From: Aquirhabdus sp. | GTDB taxonomy: Bacteria; Pseudomonadota; Gammaproteobacteria; Pseudomonadales; Moraxellaceae | Length of the DNA stretch: 5,076 bases | Assembly: GCA_030152425.1 (NCBI GenBank) | Contig: JASLJP010000108.1 | Location: 1 to 5,076, forward strand | Direction of reading: 5' to 3' | Part shown: piece by piece, positions 1-5,076 of the stretch | Numbering within the stretch: position 1 is the stretch's first letter | How the letters are laid out: each line of letters starts with the position of its first letter | Position numbers and translations under genes: made by a program | The notes under the pieces: generated by a model | Told to the model about the DNA's origin: nothing | What the model saw: the letters and a program-made list of their open reading frames with translations, nothing else | The model's database searches: none

Positions 1-515
1 ATGACAGGAACGACGTCACGAATCTGAACACCAGTATCATGCAACTCGTTGACCAACGATTCGTTGTTCAAGATGTCGCCCACACCCGCCTTGGTATTAC
101 TCCAGGCCAACTGCACAACCTTCATCTGGTCGCTACGCGTACCGAAGTTTTCAGTCAGGCTGTTCAGACGCTCTTGGAATCGTTTCTGAGAAATCTTCAA
201 ACGCTCAAACGCCTTACCGGATGTACCGGTCGACGCTTCACTGGCGTTTTTCGACAACTGTTCGGACAGAACGCGCAGCTCGCCCATGTCGTTGATCATT
301 TTGTTGCTTTTAGGAACGGTATAGGCGAGATACAACAATGAGCCCAAAACCAGCAATGCCGAAGCCAATGCCAGCAACAGCAAAGGCCGAACCCGCTTGA
401 TGTCACCAAAGGAGGCCGCGACTTGATCGATATATGCGTTCAAGCGCTGTTTTAGCGATGCAGCCTTCTGACCCAAAGGGTTGGTACTAATTTTCGTTTT
501 AACACTAGAACTCAT
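1..515 (-). CDS. pilJ: PilJ, type IV pilus methyl-accepting chemoreceptor (N-terminal part, runs off the left edge)
   Basis: This is the inner-membrane chemoreceptor of the Pil-Chp system, which senses surface or pilus-derived signals and controls the ChpA kinase through PilI. Seen: an open minus-strand frame from ATG at 515 to the window edge, 171 residues without a stop. A basic cytoplasmic N-terminus (residues 1-43) is followed by one strong transmembrane segment (about 44-67, rich in Leu and Ala, starting RPLLLLALAS) and then a polar, helical periplasmic stretch (KSNKMINDMGELRVLSEQLS near residue 70) typical of the PilJ N-terminal sensor domain. The start is supported by GGAG eight bases upstream. 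Known family members are around 680 residues, so the second membrane segment, HAMP and signalling domains should lie beyond the left edge. Truncation is due to the window. It follows pilI after an unusually long 272-bp gap. Confidence 0.93.
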   Translation of the reverse strand, partial: MSSSVKTKISTNPLGQKAASLKQRLNAYIDQVAASFGDIKRVRPLLLLALASALLVLGSLLYLAYTVPKSNKMINDMGELRVLSEQLSKNASEASTGTSGKAFERLKISQKRFQERLNSLTENFGTRSDQMKVVQLAWSNTKAGVGDILNNESLVNELHDTGVQIRDVVPV

Positions 516-582
516 TGTCACCACTCCATATTTATTGCATTGAGCGTCTTTCCATGACTCAATCGTTTACACGAGAAAGAGT

Positions 583-614
583 GTCAATCGCAAATCTACA
601 TTCGCAGTATTGAC
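583..614 (-). promoter_or_regulatory. Imperfect hairpin in the pilI-pilJ leader
   Basis: Read on the minus strand, GTCAAT pairs with ATTGAC (6 bp) and, inside that, GCGAAT pairs with ATTTGC (6 bp including one G-U) around a GTAG loop, with a 3-versus-1 internal loop between the two helices. On the plus strand the G-U becomes an A-C mismatch, so the fold suits the pil transcript better. The structure is followed by CTCTTTCTC rather than a clean U-run, so it is not a textbook terminator. It could be an attenuator, a processing site or an mRNA-stabilising stem between pilI and pilJ. The pairing is observed; any function is inferred. Confidence 0.4.
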
Positions 615-637
615 CACTATTTTTGATTGAGCATTTA

Positions 638-646
638 AATATGCCA
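638..646 (-). promoter_or_regulatory. Possible extended -10 element ahead of pilJ
   Basis: The minus strand reads TGG then CATATT, which fits the extended -10 form TGn plus a four-of-six match to TATAAT. No recognisable -35 box lies at the right distance. If used, it would give pilJ a transcript of its own starting inside the 272-bp gap, with a leader of roughly 110 bases containing the hairpin at 583-614. This is weak evidence, recorded because the gap is long enough to hold a promoter. Confidence 0.2.
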
Positions 647-787
647 GCCCACATGATCATCACACCCAAGCTTTCCATGCAGCAATCGCAGGACTTACCG
701 GACGTGCTGTTCGTTCTACAGCATTCTTACTACATTGACCTAGATACTAAATTCCCTAAACCCCAACCACATATCACAATCTGACGC

Positions 788-1318
788 CTACAAACTCGCA
801 CTCAAGTAACGCGGATCCGCCACCAGACGGCTCAGCATCAACACATGCCACGATTGATCGCTCCGTTTAAAGCCACCCTGCACATAGGGCAACAATCCGG
901 CATGCACATCGCTCGCTTCCGGTGCAAATGAGGCTTTATTAAAATGCTGAATCCCGAGCACCTCATCAACCAGCAAACCACTGAACAGATCGCCATGGTC
1001 AATCACCATGATCTTGCGTTTCTGCTCATCACCAACAAAACCCGACAACCCCGAGTAGTTGCGTAAGTCGGTCAAGGGCAGCAAGCGCCCACGGACATTG
1101 GCCAGACCCATCAGCCAACGATGGACGCCATGCACTTGGGTATATTCCGGCACACGAAGAACTTCAGCCACCTCGCCCAGTGGCGCAACAAAGCGCTGCC
1201 CGGCCAACACAAAAGCCACGCCCGACCAACGGTCAGTGAGACTTTCCTGCCCGAGCTGCACACGTCGGCGCCCTTTTTCTGAAAGGCGCAGTAACTGAAT
1301 AAATCCTTTCGCCGCCAT
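788..1318 (-). CDS. pilI: PilI, CheW-like adaptor of the Pil-Chp chemosensory system
   Basis: This cytoplasmic coupling protein links the receptor PilJ to the kinase ChpA. Seen: 176 residues, the usual PilI length. A CheW-like domain spans about residues 31-170, beginning WSGVAFVLAGQRFVAPLGEV (31-50). The signature GLANVRGRLLPLTDL (71-85) is the conserved CheW segment with the Asn-x-Arg-Gly core that contacts receptor and kinase. A second conserved stretch is FSGLLVDEVLGIQHF (112-126). The order pilH-pilI-pilJ separates it from the other Chp adaptor, ChpC, which lies elsewhere in relatives. The ATG at 1318 is the most upstream in-frame start because a stop lies two codons before it; TTAGGA about ten bases upstream can serve as a ribosome site. 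The gap to pilH is 104 bp and to pilJ 272 bp, so coupled translation is unlikely on either side. Confidence 0.93.
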   Translation of the reverse strand: MAAKGFIQLLRLSEKGRRRVQLGQESLTDRWSGVAFVLAGQRFVAPLGEVAEVLRVPEYTQVHGVHRWLMGLANVRGRLLPLTDLRNYSGLSGFVGDEQKRKIMVIDHGDLFSGLLVDEVLGIQHFNKASFAPEASDVHAGLLPYVQGGFKRSDQSWHVLMLSRLVADPRYLSASL

Positions 1319-1422
1319 AACCTAAGCATCCTAACTGTAAATCCAAGCGCATCCTGCACTGCGAAATAATCAGACCACAACGCAACCAAGCCGCTGCCGC
1401 CCATACATATGCGTCAGGCGCG

Positions 1423-1788
1423 TTATTTAATCAAAAGTCCGTTGATCACTTTCACCAACATCGACTCATCAATGGGTTTCGTCAAATAATCTTTCGCACC
1501 CTGACGACGTCCCCAGACGCGATCGGTCTCTTGGTCCTTGGTACTGACGATGACCACTGGAATATGGCTCGTCTCAGCACCACGGGTGATTTGACGAGTC
1601 GCCTGAAAACCATTCATCCCCGGCATCACCACATCCATCAAGACCAGATCTGGCTTCTCGGCGAGCGTAACCGCCACACCATCAGCACCGTTGGTCGCTT
1701 CGAGCACTTCATGACCATGGCGCTGCAACATCTCGCGAAAACGGAACGTTTCCGTAGGAGAGTCGTCAACGATTAGAATCTTTGCCAT
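1423..1788 (-). CDS. pilH: PilH, single-domain response regulator of twitching motility
   Basis: PilH is a CheY-like receiver with no output domain, phosphorylated by ChpA. In Pseudomonas it is tied to pilus retraction or acts as a phosphate sink that tempers PilG. Seen: 121 residues, a complete receiver fold. Acidic pocket D8-D9, phospho-acceptor D52 in VLMDVVMPGMNGFQATRQ, hydroxyl residue S82, and K104 in YLTKP are all present. The segment KDQETDRVWGRRQGAKDYL (84-102) is the PilH-type form that separates it from PilG. The frame can be opened three bases earlier at a GTG (1791), but the next codon is ATG followed by AKILIVDDSP, the usual PilH beginning. AAGGGA sits seven bases before this ATG, so I place the start at 1788. 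The pilG stop is 21 bp upstream, indicating one transcript. Confidence 0.95.
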   Translation of the reverse strand: MAKILIVDDSPTETFRFREMLQRHGHEVLEATNGADGVAVTLAEKPDLVLMDVVMPGMNGFQATRQITRGAETSHIPVVIVSTKDQETDRVWGRRQGAKDYLTKPIDESMLVKVINGLLIK

Positions 1789-1809
1789 CACATCTTCCCT
1801 TTAGAATTC

Positions 1810-2202
1810 TTATGCTGCCCCGGTCACAGCGTGTTGCCGAATAGCACCAAACAACTCTTCTTTACTAAATGGCTTAGTCAGATAGTCATCCGCGCCCACA
1901 ATTCGACCTTTCGCCTTGTCGAACAAGCCATCTTTGGAAGACAGCATGATGACCGGCGTTTTTTGGTAAATTGGATTGTTTTTGATCAGCGCGCAGGCCT
2001 GATAGCCATCAAGGCGCGGCATCATAATATCGACAAAAATAATATCTGGACGTGCATCAGCGATCTTTACCAAGGCATCAAAGCCATCCACTGCGCTATG
2101 GACGACGCAGCCAGCTTTTTGTAAAAGTGTTTCGGCGGTGCGGCGAATCGTTTTGGAGTCATCAATCACCATCACTTTCAGCCCATCAAAACTTTCTTCC
2201 AT
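1810..2202 (-). CDS. pilG: PilG, single-domain response regulator of pilus extension and twitching
   Basis: PilG is a CheY-like receiver phosphorylated by ChpA. In Pseudomonas it promotes pilus assembly and raises cAMP through the adenylate cyclase route. Seen: 130 residues. The acidic pair D14-D15 in VIDDSKTIRRTAETLL, phospho-acceptor D58 in FVDIMMPRLDGYQ, S88-S89 in MLSSKDGLFDKAKGR, and K110 in YLTKPFSKEEL are all intact and very close to Pseudomonas PilG as I remember it. The frame extends to an ATG at 2211, but that ATG lies inside the sequence AGGGATG and has no ribosome site at a usable distance. The AGGGA at 2211-2215 is eight bases before the ATG at 2202, which gives the family-like beginning MEESFDGLKVMVIDDS. 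It is the first gene of the leftward operon. Confidence 0.95.
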   Translation of the reverse strand: MEESFDGLKVMVIDDSKTIRRTAETLLQKAGCVVHSAVDGFDALVKIADARPDIIFVDIMMPRLDGYQACALIKNNPIYQKTPVIMLSSKDGLFDKAKGRIVGADDYLTKPFSKEELFGAIRQHAVTGAA

Positions 2203-2210
2203 TTTGGTCA

Positions 2211-2215
2211 TCCCT
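2211..2215 (-). promoter_or_regulatory. Ribosome binding site that sets the pilG start
   Basis: AGGGA on the minus strand, eight bases before the ATG at 2202. It overlaps the upstream ATG at 2211, which therefore cannot use it. This favours the 130-residue PilG over a form three residues longer. Confidence 0.65.
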
Positions 2216-2250
2216 GAGTATGCGATACTTTACGAAACAGCAAATCGTTC

Positions 2251-2278
2251 ATTATGAATACATCTTGCGGTACATCAA
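2251..2278 (-). promoter_or_regulatory. Sigma-70 promoter candidate for the pilGHIJ operon
   Basis: On the minus strand, TTGATG (2278-2273, four of six matches to TTGACA) lies 16 bases before CATAAT (2256-2251, five of six matches to TATAAT). A start near 2244 would leave a leader of about 40 bases before the pilG ATG, with the AGGGA ribosome site inside it. Position, orientation and box quality all suit the pil operon. No sigma-54 type GG/GC pair was seen here. Confidence 0.55.
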
Positions 2279-2401
2279 TGCAAAATGGTTGCCAATGCGA
2301 CGCCCGTAACAACGGCCGCTCTGTAATGCAAATGGCTACTCGCGTTAGCATAAAACGTTCGGCGATAGTAAACTAGTGTTTAAGCTATTTTTATTTGCAT
2401 T
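2277..2401. repeat. Three copies of octamer AATGCAAA in the divergent region
   Basis: AATGCAAA occurs at 2277-2284 and 2325-2332 on the plus strand and at 2394-2401 on the minus strand (seen as TTTGCATT). The second and third share nine bases, AATGCAAAT. The first overlaps the -35 box proposed for pilG, the usual place for a repressor or a class II activator. The match is exact by reading; a binding protein is only inferred. Confidence 0.4.
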
Positions 2402-2417
2402 TCTCCCAAATGAGAAA
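2400..2417. promoter_or_regulatory. Perfect dyad TTTCTC-N6-GAGAAA, possible operator
   Basis: TTTCTCCCAAATGAGAAA has two perfect six-base arms around a six-base spacer, the geometry of a homodimer binding site. It directly abuts the third AATGCAAA copy, sits about 145 bases upstream of the pilG promoter and about 110 upstream of the rightward -10 box. No U-run follows in a way that would make it a terminator. The symmetry is seen; operator function is a guess. Confidence 0.3.
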
Positions 2418-2524
2418 AGCCAGATGTCAGTTTTGTGTAATTAAGCGCTATTTAATGAACAAACAGCAACTTGTTCACGATTCCATTCTGTCCAAAGAAG
2501 CTGCATAATCATCATCAGACATTC

Positions 2525-2533
2525 TATTATAAC
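2525..2533 (+). promoter_or_regulatory. -10 box candidate for the exported coiled-coil gene
   Basis: TATTAT (2525-2530) overlaps TATAAC (2528-2533), each five of six matches to TATAAT. Nothing close to TTGACA lies 16-18 bases upstream (CTGCAT at 18 is the nearest), so it would be weak or need an activator. A start around 2540 leaves about 20 bases before the ATG at 2561. Confidence 0.4.
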
Positions 2534-2560
2534 GACAGCACCAGGATGGGAACGCAAGCT

Positions 2561-3367
2561 ATGTCTACCACGCCAAAACCCGTTACACAACGCAACATTA
2601 TGCGAAAGGCGTCACAGATTCAATTCTTTTTCATGCGTATTTGGCAGACGGTCGCGGCGTTGTCCATCAAGCCCCATCCTGCAATGCAATTTTTGCGCCA
2701 CCTTGGTCTAGGGCAGGCACCACGTGCTTTACTGGCGAGCCTGTGTGTCCTCACCATCGCCTTGGTGTCCAGCTACGCCGAGGCTGCGCCGAACCAAAAC
2801 AAACGCTGGTATCGCTACTATGATGATCGCGGCGTGCCGATGATCAGCGGCTCGGTCAGTGAACAACACATGCTGCATGGCTATGATGTCCTCGACAGCA
2901 CGCTGAATGTGTTGCGCCATGTTCCGCCATTTTCCACCTCCAAATACGCCCAAGAAGAACATCTGCGCGCTCAAGCCATCGAACGTCGTATCGCTGACCG
3001 CCATCTCATTGAAACCTATGTTTCTTCGAGCCGCGCGGCGACCCAGCGCGATCGGGAGCTGGGCGACTTGGATTCGCAGATTAAGCGCAGCGAACAGCAA
3101 TCCGAAGGTCTCAGCACGACTTTAAATGGCTACATCACCAGAGCGGCAGGTTTTGAACGCCAAGGCAACCCCGTCCCCCCTGCACTACACACGCAGCTCA
3201 CACGCAGTCGTACCATGCTCGCCCAATCCGAAAGCAACATCGCCGCGCTCAAAGCCAAACGTGAGGCAACTGAACAACAGTTTAACCGTGACATCGCCAC
3301 CCTAAAACGGATCGAACAACAAGGCAGTAGCGCTACCGCACCGCTGCCGACTTCACGCGCCAACTAA
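2561..3367 (+). CDS. Exported DUF4124-like protein with long coiled coil, function unknown
   Basis: I do not recognise a named gene. Seen from ATG 2561: 268 residues. Residues 57-76 (ALLASLCVLTIALVSSYAEA) are a hydrophobic export signal ending in a signal peptidase I-like Ala-Glu-Ala site, so the mature protein should be periplasmic. The Cys in it is not a lipobox. A short globular part follows (about 82-124) with WYRYYDDRGVPM and HGYDVLD, resembling DUF4124-type segments (aromatic, Asp, Gly, later VPP). Residues 128-199 and 208-254 are charged, Gln/Glu/Arg-rich helices joined by a GNPVPP turn, probably an antiparallel coiled-coil hairpin; the tail is Ser/Ala/Pro-rich. The start is uncertain: 2561 has only a weak GGGAA upstream, whereas ATG 2684 would give a cleaner 35-residue signal peptide but has no ribosome site. 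It is divergent from pilG. A structural or envelope role is inference only. Confidence 0.8.
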   Translation: MSTTPKPVTQRNIMRKASQIQFFFMRIWQTVAALSIKPHPAMQFLRHLGLGQAPRALLASLCVLTIALVSSYAEAAPNQNKRWYRYYDDRGVPMISGSVSEQHMLHGYDVLDSTLNVLRHVPPFSTSKYAQEEHLRAQAIERRIADRHLIETYVSSSRAATQRDRELGDLDSQIKRSEQQSEGLSTTLNGYITRAAGFERQGNPVPPALHTQLTRSRTMLAQSESNIAALKAKREATEQQFNRDIATLKRIEQQGSSATAPLPTSRAN

Positions 3368-3645
3368 GCCGCAGCATCGACGACCCTGGCCCTTGCACCG
3401 CAGGATTGGATGCCTCAATACTGATTGGTCGAATCACGCAGTGTGATCTAAAAATGTTGTTTATCATGCTTTAAATCAGAAACAACCTCCCCCATCAATG
3501 ATGTATTCGCGACTGGTGTTCAAGCGCTGTTATGCAGCATGTGCTCTAGACTGTAGCCCGATGAGTGAGAGATGACGGCAAATCAAATTGATGGTTTTTG
3601 GTGACTACGGCGCTCAAGCGGCGCACTGCCGCCTTCGTCCTACCG

Positions 3646-3651
3646 TATAAT
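3646..3651 (+). promoter_or_regulatory. -10 box of the likely trxB promoter
   Basis: A perfect TATAAT, 80 bases before the trxB ATG. The 16-18 bases upstream show no acceptable -35 box (around CGCACTGC) and no TG extension, so activity probably depends on an activator or is modest. The GCGGC/GCCGC hairpin (3618-3632) occupies the place where the -35 box should be. Confidence 0.45.
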
Positions 3652-3680
3652 CAATGTCTGCGATGAATCACAGCACCTGA

Positions 3681-4691
<1,011 letters not shown>

Positions 4692-4759
4692 AACGTTACG
4701 GTGATCCAACGACAATATCGGGCAGTTGGTTACAAATCTCCGCCACCTCCGGTCAATCC

Positions 4760-4779
4760 GCTGCACCCTGCAGCATTTT
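4760..4779 (+). terminator. Rho-independent terminator candidate after trxB
   Basis: A perfect GCTGCA/TGCAGC stem (4760-4765 with 4769-4774) with a three-base CCC loop is followed directly by ATTTT. The stem is short and the T-run only four, so it may be partial. It lies 68 bases after the trxB stop. Confidence 0.45.
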
Positions 4780-4802
4780 ACCGGCAGGTAGCGAGATGCT
4801 GG

Positions 4803-4826
4803 ACGTGACCCTATGTGACGTTTTTT
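4803..4826 (+). terminator. Second hairpin with T-run between trxB and aat
   Basis: ACGTGAC (4803-4809) faces GTGACGT (4815-4821) around CCTAT, with six pairs interrupted by one G-G mismatch, and runs straight into TTTTTT. A further T-rich tract follows at 4841-4852. Weak alone, but together with the hairpin at 4760 it would reduce read-through from trxB into aat. Confidence 0.35.
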
Positions 4827-4895
4827 GTCAGTTTCTGATTGTTTTGTTTTTTCTGCCTGTGACGCAGTACACATTCTCAAGGATGACTATACAGC

Positions 4896-5076
4896 ATGGC
4901 TATGGGCGCGACTCGCCTCCCCCCTGCCCTGTGGCAATTCCCCGCGCCAGCCGAGGCTGATCCCGAGGGCGAAGGGCTGGTTGCCGTGGGTGCGGATCTC
5001 GAACCCGCCACGATCCTTGCTGCCTATCATGCGGGCATCTTTCCATGGTTTAATCAGGACGACCCCATCTGCTGGT
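4896..5076 (+). CDS. aat: Leucyl/phenylalanyl-tRNA-protein transferase, N-terminal part (runs off the right edge)
   Basis: Aat transfers Leu or Phe from charged tRNA to proteins that begin with Lys or Arg, marking them for ClpS-ClpAP degradation (bacterial N-end rule). Seen: 60 codons from ATG 4896 with no stop. The family signature is clear: a Pro-rich start ([11 protein letters not shown]), then [21 protein letters not shown] (residues 25-45; compare the usual GLLAVGGDL) and HAGIFPWF (45-52) followed by DPICW, where WWSP normally comes next. Complete members are about 230-260 residues, so most of the protein lies beyond the right edge. The ATG is the only start in frame after the TGA at 4884-4886. 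AAGGA lies 12 bases upstream, rather far. In Pseudomonas and Acinetobacter I recall an arginyltransferase-like gene (ate) and infA downstream, which would be expected here. Confidence 0.93.
   Translation, partial: MAMGATRLPPALWQFPAPAEADPEGEGLVAVGADLEPATILAAYHAGIFPWFNQDDPICW

Larger units (their letters stand above)
2203..2560. other. Divergent intergenic region between pilG and the exported coiled-coil gene
   Basis: 358 bp, richer in A+T than its flanks, without a convincing gene on either strand. A frame on the plus strand can be opened at TTG 2471 upstream of the next gene, but it has no ribosome site and its start would precede the best -10 box. The region holds the pilG promoter candidate (2251-2278), the rightward -10 box (2525-2530), three AATGCAAA copies, the dyad TTTCTC-N6-GAGAAA (2400-2417) and a second dyad TAAAC-TAGT-GTTTA (2369-2382). 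The density of short symmetric and repeated motifs suggests a shared control region for the two divergent transcripts; no regulator can be named. Confidence 0.6.

Noticed and set aside
438..451. Exact 14-base repeat GTTCAAGCGCTGTT inside pilJ and again at 3518-3531 in the trxB upstream gap
   Set aside because: A match of this length has roughly a one in ten chance of arising in a window this size, one copy is coding, and the flanks do not extend the match.
582..587. TTGACA on the minus strand as a -35 box for pilJ
   Set aside because: The hexamer is perfect, but 16-18 bases downstream there is only GATTGA or similar, a poor -10 match.
1111..1404. Minus-strand 97-codon frame spanning the pilH-pilI gap
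   Set aside because: It overlaps pilI out of frame and shows no CheW or receiver motif; it is a shadow, not an extension or frameshifted piece of pilI.
2726..2790. Cysteine in the hydrophobic signal of the exported protein as a lipoprotein site
   Set aside because: The residue before the Cys is Leu and the Cys lies at the start of the hydrophobic core rather than its end, so the lipobox rule fails.
3433..3447. ATCAC-N5-GTGAT as a CRP/Vfr site or terminator
   Set aside because: The arms are in the opposite orientation to the TGTGA-N6-TCACA pattern, the stem is only five pairs, and no T-run follows.
3498..3575. 25-codon frame beginning MMYSRLVFKRC between the coiled-coil gene and trxB
   Set aside because: No ribosome site, no promoter at a sensible distance and no recognisable sequence; it fits chance.

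Overview
The window looks like chromosomal DNA of a gammaproteobacterium, most likely of the order Pseudomonadales (Pseudomonas/Moraxellaceae side). The pilG-pilH-pilI-pilJ order is that of the Pil-Chp twitching-motility system, PilG and PilH closely resemble the Pseudomonas proteins as I remember them, and the trxB-aat pair is an arrangement I recall from Pseudomonas and Acinetobacter. Base composition looks intermediate (about half G+C by eye). The genus cannot be named from the sequence alone.

Layout. Left part (1-2202), minus strand: pilG, pilH, pilI and the first 171 codons of pilJ, transcribed right to left and cut by the left edge. These encode two single-domain response regulators (PilG, PilH), a CheW-type adaptor (PilI) and the membrane chemoreceptor (PilJ). 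In relatives they work with the histidine kinase ChpA, expected beyond the left edge, to control type IV pilus extension, retraction and cAMP signalling. The genes are not tightly packed: pilG and pilH are 21 bp apart, but 104 bp separate pilH from pilI and 272 bp separate pilI from pilJ. The last gap carries an imperfect hairpin that pairs better in the pil transcript than on the opposite strand.

Middle (2203-2560): a 358-bp divergent intergenic region. It holds a good sigma-70 promoter candidate for pilG, a strong -10-like box for the rightward gene, three copies of the octamer AATGCAAA (one overlapping the pilG -35 box), and two small perfect dyads. From 2561 to 3367, plus strand, lies an exported protein of unknown function with a short DUF4124-like segment and a long helical coiled coil.

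Right part (3368-5076), plus strand: a 364-bp gap with a perfect TATAAT box, trxB (complete thioredoxin reductase), a 204-bp gap with two terminator-like hairpins, and the first 60 codons of aat (leucyl/phenylalanyl-tRNA-protein transferase, N-end rule), cut by the right edge.

Overall these are conserved core genes. I see no mobile element, CRISPR array, RNA gene, toxin-antitoxin pair or defence system, and no convincing undescribed system. The points most worth a second look are the divergent control region, the structured pilI-pilJ gap, and the unassigned exported coiled-coil protein next to the pilus chemosensory genes.
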